DNA of 38,745 bases from a virus: the IMG/VR virus record IMGVR_UViG_3300046535_000219, positions 1-38,745 of that record; one strand, 5' to 3'. A program made the position numbers and the translations under genes. Shown in pieces: positions 20,812 through 29,126 of the stretch. The notes below the pieces were generated by a model. That model did not search any database. It was not told the origin of the DNA and saw only the letters and a program-made list of their open reading frames with translations. Every line of letters starts with the position of its first letter. Position 1 is the stretch's first letter.

Positions 20812-22365
20812 ATGCCCGTCTCGTTTAACAGCATCCCGCAAAATTGGCGGATGCCGCTTTATTGGGTTGAAGTTGATCCGTCGATGGCGGGCTATCCACG
20901 CTCGCGTCTCACTTCCTTGATCATCGGAACCATGCTCACAAGCGGAACTGCGCTTCCTGACGTGCCGGTGCCGGTGCCGTCGCAGGCCGATGCGCGGCAA
21001 TTGTTTGGTTACGGCTCGATGCTCGACACGATGGTTGAGAGCTTCACAAAGAACAATTTCGCGCAGGAGCTTTGGGTCGTTCCAATCAAGGAAGCGACCG
21101 CAGGCGTGGCGGCGAAAGGCGACATCGTGATCACTGCGCCAGCGACTTCCGCCGGAACGCTTCCGGTCTATATCGGTGGGCGTCGCGTTCAAGTATTTGT
21201 CGCCGCTGGCGAGCCGATTGATACGACTGCAACGAACATTGCCGCCGCGATCAATGCCGACTTGTCGATGCCGGTGACGGCTACCGCAACGACAGCGACC
21301 GTCGCGCTTGATGCCAAGTTCAAGGGCGTCGAAGGAAACGACATCGACGTTCGCATGGCGTACGGCGGCGCGCTTGCAGCGGAGCAAATCCCGGTTGGTC
21401 TTACTGTCACCGTTCCGGTTGACAACAAATTGACCGGAGGCACCGGCACTGTGGACATCACGCAAGCGCTGTTGAACCTTGGTGACGAAATCTACGAGTA
21501 CGTCGCCTGCGGTTACAACGACAGCACTACGCTTGCCTTGCTTGAAGAGGAATACGGCTTCGGCGACGAAGGCCGATGGGGTTGGTTGCGCCAACTCTAT
21601 GGGCACGTATTCGCTTCAAGGCGTGGCATGGGCACCGACCAGTGGGGCTACACCGATCTACTTGAGTATGGACCAACCAACAACAGCGGCGTTCTCTCTG
21701 TCATGGGCATCGAGAAGCATTCGCCCTCGCCGCCGTGGCAATACGCTGCGGCCTATGCAGCGAAGGCGGCACGCGCCTTGTTGAATGATCCGGCGCGACC
21801 GCTGCAAACCTTGACCTTGGAGGGCTGTCTGCCTGCTCCCAAGCATCAGCGCTTCGACATGAAACAGTGCAATGACTTCTCTGGTGTAGGCATCGCCACG
21901 CAAGGGCCGAACGCCGATGGCATTCCGGCAATCAAGCGTGAGAGCACGACCTACCAGAAGAACCTCTACGGTCAAGGCGATGACGCGTACGAATTGGTTC
22001 CAACGCTTGCGACCTTGGCGGCGTTGTTCCGCTCGCAGCGCTATGCGATCACGACCAAGTATCCGCGCCATAAGCTCGCGGATGACGGGACGAGGTTTGG
22101 CGCTGGACAGGCTATCGTCACGCCGAAGATCATCAAGGCAGAACTGGTCACGCAGTACGCGTCCGATGAATTCCTTGGTCGCGTCGAGAACGTGACCGCG
22201 TTCAAGAACAACCTCGTTGTCGAAAGGGACGCACAGGACCCGAACCGCGTGAATGTCCTTTATCCGCCCGATCTGATCAACCAACTCCGCATCTTCGCGG
22301 TCCTTGCTCAGTTCAGGCTCCAGTACAACAGGGGCGTCGATCCCGTTACCGGCGTCGCGGTCTAG
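20812..22365 (+). CDS. Tail sheath protein, Mu gpL-like
   Basis: 517 aa from ATG 20812, preferred over a TTG 42 bp upstream because AAGGAGAG lies at 20799-20806. It has sheath hallmarks: the N-terminal VDPSMAGYPRSRLTSLIIGT, then SQADARQLFGYGSMLDTMVE, a middle beta domain, and the C-terminal VENVTAFKNNLVVERDAQDP, then NRVNVLYPPDLINQLRIFA. It proves the virion has a contractile tail. Contraction drives tube penetration. Confidence 0.94.
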   Translation: MPVSFNSIPQNWRMPLYWVEVDPSMAGYPRSRLTSLIIGTMLTSGTALPDVPVPVPSQADARQLFGYGSMLDTMVESFTKNNFAQELWVVPIKEATAGVAAKGDIVITAPATSAGTLPVYIGGRRVQVFVAAGEPIDTTATNIAAAINADLSMPVTATATTATVALDAKFKGVEGNDIDVRMAYGGALAAEQIPVGLTVTVPVDNKLTGGTGTVDITQALLNLGDEIYEYVACGYNDSTTLALLEEEYGFGDEGRWGWLRQLYGHVFASRRGMGTDQWGYTDLLEYGPTNNSGVLSVMGIEKHSPSPPWQYAAAYAAKAARALLNDPARPLQTLTLEGCLPAPKHQRFDMKQCNDFSGVGIATQGPNADGIPAIKRESTTYQKNLYGQGDDAYELVPTLATLAALFRSQRYAITTKYPRHKLADDGTRFGAGQAIVTPKIIKAELVTQYASDEFLGRVENVTAFKNNLVVERDAQDPNRVNVLYPPDLINQLRIFAVLAQFRLQYNRGVDPVTGVAV

Positions 22366-22431
22366 CGTCTAGCAAGTGTCACGTATGGGGCCTATATAGT
22401 GCGGCTCCAACCAAGGAAGGAAACCAAGGAC

Positions 22432-22824
22432 ATGTCACGTCTGGCGCTCTGTCTTGTTTTGCAGGAAATCGGTGCAGTCGATCCCGGCTTCGGTGTCGGC
22501 GGCGGCGTCGATCCCGGCTATGGCAAGCCGATATTCCATCCCGGTCATCCCGATCACGGACTTCCAAGCGCGCCGGGTCATCCAAGCAACCGCCCTCCCG
22601 GCAGTTATCCATCCCGCCCCGACAACAGCCTGCCGTGGGCACCGGGAAACCCGGATAACAGTCTGCCGCTTCCTCCCGGCATCTCGGCACCGCCTGTCCC
22701 GCCGCATCTCAAGGAGAATTTGGTTGTTCTCTGGCGCTTGCCGAATACCACGGAGTGGCACGGCAAGGCGATTGACAAAGGACATCCCGACGCTGGCTTG
22801 CCGCCCGAGGTTGAACCCAAGTAA
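22432..22824 (+). CDS. Proline/glycine-rich repeat protein
   Basis: 130 aa from ATG 22432 (CCAAGGACATG). After a short hydrophobic start, residues ~20-85 are Pro/Gly/Asp/His repeats (HPGHPDHGLPSAPGHPSNRP and NSLPWAPGNPDNSLPLPPG), expected to form extended polyproline structure. The C-terminal 40 residues are more ordered (LVVLWRLPNTTEWHGKAIDK, then GHPDAGLPP). Similar Pro-rich repeat proteins occur in alphaproteobacterial phages near tail sheath genes; role unknown, perhaps sheath decoration. A terminator follows. Confidence 0.7.
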   Translation: MSRLALCLVLQEIGAVDPGFGVGGGVDPGYGKPIFHPGHPDHGLPSAPGHPSNRPPGSYPSRPDNSLPWAPGNPDNSLPLPPGISAPPVPPHLKENLVVLWRLPNTTEWHGKAIDKGHPDAGLPPEVEPK

Positions 22825-22854
22825 AGACGGCGTCAATCCAACTCGACAATGGAG

Positions 22855-22883
22855 CGGCGCGCACATATGCTGCGCGCCGTTTT
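22855..22883 (+). terminator. Intrinsic terminator
   Basis: CGGCGCGCA/TGCGCGCCG, 9 bp (22855-22863 with 22871-22879), loop CATATGC, then TTTT at 22880-22883. It closes the head/sheath transcript before the MptE-like gene, suggesting that the glycosylation pair and tail tube have separate control. Confidence 0.8.
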
Positions 22884-22900
22884 CATTGAAGGATTGATGT

Positions 22901-23521
22901 ATGGTCTATGGTCGCATCAACAAGCCGTTTTGGGACGATGCCCCGGTTGCGATAATCGGCGGCGGCCCCTCTCTAATCGACTTTGATCTGGAGCAACTTC
23001 GAGGCGCGCACGTCCTTGCTGTGAAGCGCGCGATCTTCAGCGTACCGTGGGCTGATGCTTGTTTCGGTCTGGATATGGACCGCTATACTGAATGGCGCGA
23101 CAAGCTATCAAGCATTCCAAGCCGCATTTATTGGGCGGTTACCGACGATCAACTCGACCGCACGACGCCATCCAAGAACACCACGTTCCTGAAGCGCCTT
23201 GTTGGGCAGGATGTGTCGGATGATCCAGGCATGATTTTCGGCGGCGGCACGTCTGGCTTCGGTGCGTTGCAGATTTGCTTGCACAAGCACGCCAAGGAGA
23301 TTGTGCTGTTTGGTTTCGACTACAACGGCAATGATGGCACCGACGCCCACTCAATCAAGCGGACGGCGAACTGGCTCGCGTGGGCAGAGCACTTCAGGGT
23401 CTACGTGCCGTATCTGATAGAGCAGGGCATTAGCGTGGTGAACGCGTGCCCGCAGTCGGCGATACGATGCTTCCAGAAAATGACGCTGGCGGATGGCGTG
23501 GCGGCTCTTCGCATCAAGTAA
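22901..23521 (+). CDS. MptE-like / DUF115-type Rossmann protein
   Basis: 206 aa. The nucleotide-binding loop IIGGGPSL (18-25) followed by IDFDLEQLRGAHVLAVKRAI, the segment FGLDMDRYTEWRD, and the C-terminal IVLFGFDYNGNDGTDAHSIK match the MptE/DUF115 group found in flagellin and LPS glycosylation clusters and in phage genomes. It probably handles or transfers a sugar. Paired with a glycosyltransferase 10 bp downstream, it suggests glycosylation of virion protein or host surface. Placed between sheath and tube, an unusual site. Start has GAAGGATTGATGT upstream. Confidence 0.78.
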   Translation: MVYGRINKPFWDDAPVAIIGGGPSLIDFDLEQLRGAHVLAVKRAIFSVPWADACFGLDMDRYTEWRDKLSSIPSRIYWAVTDDQLDRTTPSKNTTFLKRLVGQDVSDDPGMIFGGGTSGFGALQICLHKHAKEIVLFGFDYNGNDGTDAHSIKRTANWLAWAEHFRVYVPYLIEQGISVVNACPQSAIRCFQKMTLADGVAALRIK

Positions 23522-23531
23522 AGGAAAAACC

Positions 23532-24035
23532 GTGACTGCTCTTGTTGTTGCTTGCGTCTATGACGGCCACGGCTTCGAACGCATCCTTGAACTGCGAGAC
23601 GCAGTCGAGCAACATTTGCCACTGCCGTACGAGATGGCCTGCCTGACTGATCGTACCGATAGATGCAGCGGCGTCACCTTCATCGACATCACAGCCGCAA
23701 ACCTTGATGGATGGCGCGCAAAGATGGTGCTCTTCGAGCCGCAATGGCGGTTTCGGAGGAAAATAATTTACCTCGATCTCGACGTTGAGGTTGTCGGCGA
23801 TCTGTCGCCACTGGCGGATGTGCCGGGCGAGTTCTCTATCCTTGCTGACTTCAATCCAGATGCGATGGTGATCGGCGCGCTGATGGGCGAAATGATCTGG
23901 CGCGACTTCCAGCGGCAACGCGCGACATCGCGGGCGAAGTGCCTGTCGGATTGCATCAAGGAGCTTTACCCCGATGCGCCGTTCCTTGAGGATGAGCTTC
24001 CCAATGGCTTCTTCCGGGATCGTCTGATCGTCTGA
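23532..24035 (+). CDS. Short glycosyltransferase-like protein
   Basis: 167 aa from GTG 23532, with AAGGAAAAA just upstream; an earlier in-frame start lies inside the previous gene. The beginning ALVVACVYDGHGFERILELR is typical for GT-A enzymes of the GT8/GT32-like group, and IIYLDLDVEVVGDLSPL (78-94) holds the metal-binding DxD (D82, D84). FSILADFNPDAM and a terminal EDELPNGFF follow. It lacks the longer acceptor domain of cellular enzymes, so it is compact or truncated. Acts with the MptE-like neighbour; the sugar donor is unknown. Confidence 0.75.
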   Translation: MTALVVACVYDGHGFERILELRDAVEQHLPLPYEMACLTDRTDRCSGVTFIDITAANLDGWRAKMVLFEPQWRFRRKIIYLDLDVEVVGDLSPLADVPGEFSILADFNPDAMVIGALMGEMIWRDFQRQRATSRAKCLSDCIKELYPDAPFLEDELPNGFFRDRLIV

Positions 24036-24078
24036 GCGGTTGCAGCATTCGTGCGCGCCACGTGCGGGCGACGCCGCG

Positions 24079-24106
24079 TTGCACGCCCATGCGCGGCTCG
24101 TACAAT
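24079..24106 (+). promoter_or_regulatory. Candidate sigma70-type promoter before tail tube gene
   Basis: TTGCAC (24079-24084), 16-bp spacer, TACAAT (24101-24106): four of six and five of six matches to consensus. It lies 30 bp upstream of the tube gene and just after the GT stop, so the tube can be expressed independently of the glycosylation pair. Confidence 0.5.
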
Positions 24107-24135
24107 CGTCTCCTTGCTTTGAACAGGAGACGCCA

Positions 24136-24501
24136 ATGCCCCAAGGTCCCATCGCTGGCACAGCCTATCTCAAGGTGGATAGCAGTCAGTACCCGCTCAA
24201 AGGAAATCTGACGGTGTCCTCGTCGCGTTACGAGCGCACCGGCATCGCCGGACAGGACTACGTGCACGGCTACCAAGAACTGCCGCGCGTTCCCTACATC
24301 GAGGGAGATGTTTCCACGCTGCCGGAAGTCTCCACCGAATTCCTTGAGGGTGTCATCGACGCGACGGTGACGGCGGAACTGGTCAACGGCACGACCTACG
24401 TTCTGCATCATGCGTGGACCAAGGGACCAATCGACGTGAACACGCACGACGGTCAGTTCCGAATTCGCTTCGAGGGCATCGACTGCACTGAGTTGAAGTA
24501 A
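24136..24501 (+). CDS. Tail tube protein, Mu gpM-like
   Basis: 121 aa from ATG 24136, with AGGAG at 24125-24129. GTAYLKVDSSQYPLKGNLTV at the start and GTTYVLHHAWTKGPIDVNTH with GQFRIRFEGIDCTEL at the end are typical of the PF10618 tail-tube family. It polymerises around the tape measure as the inner tube driven by sheath contraction. Its place before the tail chaperone and tape measure is the normal order. Confidence 0.92.
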   Translation: MPQGPIAGTAYLKVDSSQYPLKGNLTVSSSRYERTGIAGQDYVHGYQELPRVPYIEGDVSTLPEVSTEFLEGVIDATVTAELVNGTTYVLHHAWTKGPIDVNTHDGQFRIRFEGIDCTELK

Positions 24502-24512
24502 GGACCAGCAAG

Positions 24513-24887
24513 ATGGCGGGAGAGAATGTGGCTCGTAAGCCGGAACCTGTTGCGGCGGCAACCGCTCCGGTGAAGAGAGAACGACCCAAGGAAATCGTGA
24601 TCGATCTTCTGACGCCAGTGCAGGCGCACGGCGAGATGATCGCGCAACTTAAGTTCCGCAGACCGACAGGCGGCGACATCATGGCGCTTGGCGACAACTA
24701 TCCGATCCACATCGATTGGAACACGGGCTTGATCAGACCAAACCCTCCAGCGATGGGCGATATGATGTCTACTCTTGCGGCTGTTCCACCATCAACAATC
24801 AAGGCTCTGGATGCGGAGGATTGGGCGACTTGCGCTCATGCGCTGATGGGTTTTTTCCCTCCGGGCGCGCAGGCGATGCAATACTGA
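24513..24887 (+). CDS. Tail assembly chaperone, short form (gpE-like)
   Basis: 124 aa. After a ~25-residue basic/Pro-Ala leader, EIVIDLLTPVQAHGEMIAQL, then KFRRPTGGDIMALG matches the Mu gp41/P2 gpE chaperone family. It coats the tape measure while the tube assembles. The frame carries a slippery heptamer at 24851-24857 ten codons before its stop, giving a longer -1 product. Short form is expected to be the major product. Confidence 0.88.
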   Translation: MAGENVARKPEPVAAATAPVKRERPKEIVIDLLTPVQAHGEMIAQLKFRRPTGGDIMALGDNYPIHIDWNTGLIRPNPPAMGDMMSTLAAVPPSTIKALDAEDWATCAHALMGFFPPGAQAMQY

Positions 24888-25024
24888 ATTGCTATCGTCT
24901 CGCGAAATTCTATTCACGGCACCCGGATGAATTCCTTGCCCTGACGCTGGACGATGTCCATCAGCACATGATCTGGACTGATAGATTGCTCGCGACAGCG
25001 GAGAGCAAGCGTCCGCCGTCATAG
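24513..25024 (+). CDS. Tail assembly chaperone, -1 frameshift product
   Basis: The slippery sequence T TTT TTC (24851-24857) is in frame with the short form and is an ideal X XXY YYZ site. A -1 slip after codon 115 enters a frame that adds 55 residues (NCYRLAKFYSRHPDEFLALT, then DDVHQHMIWTDRLLATAE) and stops at 25022-25024, giving a 170-aa fusion. The added part resembles the E' extension of P2-like phages. A hairpin CGATGCAA/TTGCTATCG spans the zero-frame stop (24873-24898) and may stimulate shifting. The downstream frame has no start site of its own and leads straight to the tape measure gene. Coordinates here run from the shared start. Confidence 0.85.
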
Positions 25025-25034
25025 GTAAGAAATT

Positions 25035-27842
25035 ATGGCATCGAACGAGGAAGTCCTTCGACTACGGATGACGGTGGTCAACGAAGAGGCGTTGGCGAAC
25101 ATTCGTGCGTTTGGTCGTGAAATCGGGATCATGCCGCAAAAGGCAAATCCCGCGATCCAGAACGTCAACAAGGAATTTCTCGCGCTATCCAACACCTTGA
25201 AGGGCATGGGCACCGGGCTGACGCAGATCATCCCGGCGCTTGGTGCTGTCGGTCTTGGGGCGGGCAGCGCGGCAGTCGGCATCGGTGCATTGCTCTACAC
25301 GCTGACCAATGCGGCGAAGCGAGTTGTTGAACTGAAATACGCCTCCAAAGAATTGGGAATGAGCGAGCGTGATATCCGCTCCTGGCAGGGTGCGGCAGAG
25401 CGCGTCGGCGTGTCGGCGCAGTCGATGACGCAAGGACTTGCCAATTTCAAGAAGACGACCGATGGATTGAAGTTCAACATCGGTGGCGCGCGAGACGAAT
25501 TGTACGCGCTTGGTGCCGGTCCAATCGTGCAGCGTATGCAGGCGGCGACCAATCAGGCCGATAAGCTCCGCGTGGCGTTCCAGTTCAAGGACGCCTTGAT
25601 GAAGGACGATCCGTCCGGGTTCAAGGCGCGGATGTTCTTCGATCAGATCGGGCTTGGTGCGGACAAGGCGCGGTTGTCGTTCGAGCAATACGAAGCCGTG
25701 CAGAAGAACATGAAACCCATGTCGCCAGAACAGATAAAGGCGGCTGATGATTACAACAAACAATTGATCACGCTTGGCGAGAGTTGGGATCATCTCGTCA
25801 TAACGACGGCAAAGCCTTTGTTTCCGCTCGCCACCGCGACGATGAACGCTATCAGCCAGGGCATCGAAAGCAACATCAAGCAATTCGATGCTCTCGATAC
25901 GGCGCTGCAACACGCCAAGGACAAATGGGCGCGCGGAGATTACGCTGGCGCGGCAAAGACCGCGTTGTTTGGTGACGCTGATCCGAAATTCGCGCATCAA
26001 GGACCGGCCTCCGAGCGTGATGATCTACTTGGTATCGTCCCAAAACGCCGCACGACGCCAAGATTGTTTGGCGGCGGGCGGTTCAAATATCATATGCGCG
26101 GCGAGGAACTTGCCAGCCAGGAGGGCTGGAACGCATTGCAGGAAAGTTTGCGTACGAAAGCGCCGACTAGCACCAAGACACCGAGCATCGATGATATTGC
26201 CGGTGGCGGGTTTAGGGTGCCTGAGTTGGCTCGTGGCGGCATCGTCACTAAACAAACATTGGCGATGATTGGCGAGGGCGGGCCGGAAGCAGTCATTCCA
26301 CTCGACACCACAGGAACCGGCGGCGCAGCAAACAAGGCGGATGAAGTCCACACCGTAAAGGAGGGCACGTTCCAAGCGTTGATGGACTTCAAGGAGTATT
26401 TAGGCGCTGCCGGTGGTGGTGGCGTTGGTGGCGCTCCGATGGGAGCATTGCCTGGTTTCGGCGGTGGCGGTGGCGGTGGTGGCGCTGGCGCTGGTGGTGG
26501 CGCTGGCGGCATGGGCAGTATTCCAGGCGGCGGCGGTGGGAACGGTGTTGGCACCGATGGTCAACCAACAACAGGATCGCACGGCGGCGCTGGTAGCGCC
26601 GGTGATCGCGACGGGACACCAGACGGCGGCGGCGGCGGCGGCGGAAGCGGGAACCTTGCTTCCCAACGCGAAGAGTTCAAGAAGGAACTGGATGCCGATC
26701 CACAACTGAGGAAACTTGCAATCGGCGCGATGTCAAAGGAAGGCGGCGTCCAATCAAACCTTGAACAGTTGATGAACATGGCGGCGATGCGTCACCAGAC
26801 GCTTCGCAAGGCACTTTATTCGGGGCAGTACGGTCCCGTGACAGGAAGAAACAGGTTGTCAACCGCAGCCTTGATAGCTGCTGGAGAAAAAGCCGGAAAT
26901 GCTGGCGAAGCAGCGCTTGGAAAGGTCTACGGCGGATCAAATATCACTGACTACGCCACCGACCAAGGCATGAAGGGCGATCCGAACTACGACAAGTATA
27001 TGTCGAACCCAAAGTATTGGGGGATGCACAAGGTCGAGGGTGCTTGGTTTTCGGCTCACGGTGAGGCTGGTCGCAAGTGGGCGACGGAACAGAGAGCAAG
27101 AGACGCGCAGGCAAACGCTGCACCGGCAGCGCCAAACGGTCAACAACAAGGAGCAAACACGGGTGATGGTGGCAAGGCTGTAAGTGGCGGCGGCGCAGTT
27201 ACGCATGAAGGAACGGGGCGAATGGTGTCCCCGGAGATCATGCGCTCGATGGCTTACGCTGGCACGATAGCTGGTGTCAGAACCAACGTCGCGCACGGTG
27301 ACGAACCGGGGCACGCACGTCACCATCAAGGCGCATCGTCTGGTGACGTTGATCTCTACGACGAGAGCGGCAGAAAGTTGGACGTACGCAATCCCGAAGA
27401 TAAAGCGAAGATGGAGCAATACATCGAGGCCGCCGCCGCATCTGGTTCCAGCGGGATCGGGTTTGGCAAGGACGGCTCTTACATGGGTTTCTCCCGAATG
27501 CACGTAGGCGCTGGCAGTCCCGCAGTTTGGGGCGCGCAGGGGAAAACAGCAAATGCCCCGGATTGGGTTGCAAGGGCTTATGCAAGAGGGCGAGCGAACC
27601 AAGTTTCTCCAGAGCAACAACAAGCGGCAATAACAAACCGTATCGACGGTGCGGTGGACACCGCCGCCGCTGGTTCACAGAAGATTGACGGCAAGGTGCA
27701 CGTCACTGTGAATTCAAACGGCACCGCAGCAAAGACCACCGCAAAATCCGAAGGCGCGCTGTGGCAGAGGTCAACGATTGAGAACTACAAGCAAATGCAG
27801 CCGACGAGCCAACCTGTAAGAACAGTAGAGATGCAGGAATAG
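25035..27842 (+). CDS. Tape measure protein with C-terminal cell-wall enzyme-like domains
   Basis: 935 aa. Residues ~1-330 are helical with a hydrophobic segment (GAVGLGAGSAAVGIGALLYT) and resemble tape measures. Residues ~455-535 are a Gly-rich linker. Residues ~546-700 include LAIGAMSKEGGVQSNLEQLM and look lysozyme-like. Residues ~735-860 contain H760-A-R-H-H-Q-G-A-S-S-G-D771-V-D773, a His/Asp pattern like VanY/M15-type peptidoglycan peptidases. It sets tail length and is ejected on infection; the wall domains would open peptidoglycan. Family of each enzyme domain is not certain. Confidence 0.85.
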   Translation: MASNEEVLRLRMTVVNEEALANIRAFGREIGIMPQKANPAIQNVNKEFLALSNTLKGMGTGLTQIIPALGAVGLGAGSAAVGIGALLYTLTNAAKRVVELKYASKELGMSERDIRSWQGAAERVGVSAQSMTQGLANFKKTTDGLKFNIGGARDELYALGAGPIVQRMQAATNQADKLRVAFQFKDALMKDDPSGFKARMFFDQIGLGADKARLSFEQYEAVQKNMKPMSPEQIKAADDYNKQLITLGESWDHLVITTAKPLFPLATATMNAISQGIESNIKQFDALDTALQHAKDKWARGDYAGAAKTALFGDADPKFAHQGPASERDDLLGIVPKRRTTPRLFGGGRFKYHMRGEELASQEGWNALQESLRTKAPTSTKTPSIDDIAGGGFRVPELARGGIVTKQTLAMIGEGGPEAVIPLDTTGTGGAANKADEVHTVKEGTFQALMDFKEYLGAAGGGGVGGAPMGALPGFGGGGGGGGAGAGGGAGGMGSIPGGGGGNGVGTDGQPTTGSHGGAGSAGDRDGTPDGGGGGGGSGNLASQREEFKKELDADPQLRKLAIGAMSKEGGVQSNLEQLMNMAAMRHQTLRKALYSGQYGPVTGRNRLSTAALIAAGEKAGNAGEAALGKVYGGSNITDYATDQGMKGDPNYDKYMSNPKYWGMHKVEGAWFSAHGEAGRKWATEQRARDAQANAAPAAPNGQQQGANTGDGGKAVSGGGAVTHEGTGRMVSPEIMRSMAYAGTIAGVRTNVAHGDEPGHARHHQGASSGDVDLYDESGRKLDVRNPEDKAKMEQYIEAAAASGSSGIGFGKDGSYMGFSRMHVGAGSPAVWGAQGKTANAPDWVARAYARGRANQVSPEQQQAAITNRIDGAVDTAAAGSQKIDGKVHVTVNSNGTAAKTTAKSEGALWQRSTIENYKQMQPTSQPVRTVEMQE

Positions 27843-27845
27843 CAC

Positions 27846-28451
27846 ATGGCGCTTGTAGCTAAACGAGTACCCCAACAAGTTCCGTCGCATCGCCCCAAAT
27901 ACCCTTGGCGCGAGAAGTATCAACAGGCGTGGTTTCGTGGCGCATCGTTCCACGTTGAAACCGACATGCGCGCGAGTGGAAGGCGCGTTGCCTTGCATCA
28001 GTATCCGAAGAGGAACACGCCGTACGCCGAAGACATGGGGCGTCAAGCGATCCAGTTCAAAGTCCAGGGCTATTTGATTGGTCCGAATTATCTGGATGAC
28101 AAGGACATCCTGATCGGATGTCTTGAGGCTGACGGTCCCGGCTTGCTGCAATTGCCTATGCCATATCAAGGCGGCACCATCATGGTGATGGTGCAGAGCT
28201 ACGCCGTGACCGAGGCACGCGAACGCGGTGGCTACTGTGTTGTTGATATGGGCTTTATCGAGTACGGCGATCCGGTATGGCGCGCGACCGTTTCGACGGC
28301 GGCGGAAATCCAGAAGTCGGCAACCAACGTCGAGAGCGCCGTGACAGGACCAGACCAACCAACAACGCAGACGGCACAAGAGGCTGCACCGTATGCGAAC
28401 ACGTACATGAGCACCGATATATCAAACTTCGTTCCCTCGTTTGAAGAGTGA
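27846..28451 (+). CDS. Baseplate/DNA-circularisation protein N-terminal half (Mu gpN-like)
   Basis: 201 aa. WREKYQQAWFRGASFHVETD, then GRRVALHQYPKRNTPYAEDM and GYLIGPNYLDDKDILIGCLE are the hallmarks of DNA_circ_N (PF07157) at the start of Mu gpN. Mu gpN is about 490 aa, and this protein covers only the N-terminal domain; the next gene supplies the remainder. The C-terminal 50 residues are a Thr/Gln/Ala-rich linker. It begins four bases after the tape measure stop. Confidence 0.88.
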   Translation: MALVAKRVPQQVPSHRPKYPWREKYQQAWFRGASFHVETDMRASGRRVALHQYPKRNTPYAEDMGRQAIQFKVQGYLIGPNYLDDKDILIGCLEADGPGLLQLPMPYQGGTIMVMVQSYAVTEARERGGYCVVDMGFIEYGDPVWRATVSTAAEIQKSATNVESAVTGPDQPTTQTAQEAAPYANTYMSTDISNFVPSFEE

Positions 28452-28454
28452 CCG

Positions 28455-29126
28455 ATGACGAGCGATGAAGCAGACGAAGTCCTTGGTATTGTGCAGCGCA
28501 TTGGTCCCGTTGTGCTGTCATCAGCCGTCGATATGTCGAGCACAGTCGGCACGTCGCTGCGGCGCTGCGTCGGAATGTTGATGGCTGATTTCAACATGAC
28601 CAATCTCCCGACATTCAGTATTGCGTTCACCTTGTGCCTTGATCTGGCGCGGCACTGCTATGCGACGCTGACAACGATGGATCGCGTGCGCAAGGCGGCG
28701 CTTGCTGAAGCGCCGAAAGCACTGCCTGCAACGCAAACCGTGCTCGCCATCGTGCGGCTGACGCTCGCGTGCGAAGCAAGGATCATCTCCTTTATGTCGT
28801 TTCGCTCACGCGAGGATGTCGAGGCGGTTGCCGTCGCCATGAACGATGCGTTTACGCAAACCAGCGAAGTCGCGGCAGATGACCTTGATGCGGCAACCTA
28901 CATGGCGATCACTCGATTGCATGGTGATGTGACACGGCATCTTGCTGATCGTGGGCGCAGACTACCGCGCGTGATCAGCTACAACTATCAAATGGTTATG
29001 CCAGCGCTTCGTATGGCGCAACGGGCGTATGGAGAGCCGTCACGGTATCAGGAATTGGTTGACGAGAATTCCGTAGTGCATCCCGCGTTCATGCCTCGCA
29101 GCGGCAAGATGTTAGCGGTGGCGTGA
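28455..29126 (+). CDS. gpN-like C-terminal half as separate protein
   Basis: 223 aa, starting three bases after the gpN N-half stop. Helical throughout; the end, MRLAQRAYGEPSRYQELVDE style, reads ALRMAQRAYGEPSRYQELVD, then VVHPAFMPRSGKMLAVA, the usual terminal block of gpN-type DNA-circulation proteins (RAYGDPSR..EL..N..HP.F.P). The N-half and this gene together have the length and order of one gpN (425 aa). They are clean open frames, so splitting is a stable state rather than obvious decay. Confidence 0.8.
   Translation: MTSDEADEVLGIVQRIGPVVLSSAVDMSSTVGTSLRRCVGMLMADFNMTNLPTFSIAFTLCLDLARHCYATLTTMDRVRKAALAEAPKALPATQTVLAIVRLTLACEARIISFMSFRSREDVEAVAVAMNDAFTQTSEVAADDLDAATYMAITRLHGDVTRHLADRGRRLPRVISYNYQMVMPALRMAQRAYGEPSRYQELVDENSVVHPAFMPRSGKMLAVA

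Noticed and set aside
20461-21606. 381-aa minus-strand frame opposite tail terminator and sheath
   Set aside because: Arg/His-rich shadow translation; both plus-strand genes have family signatures.
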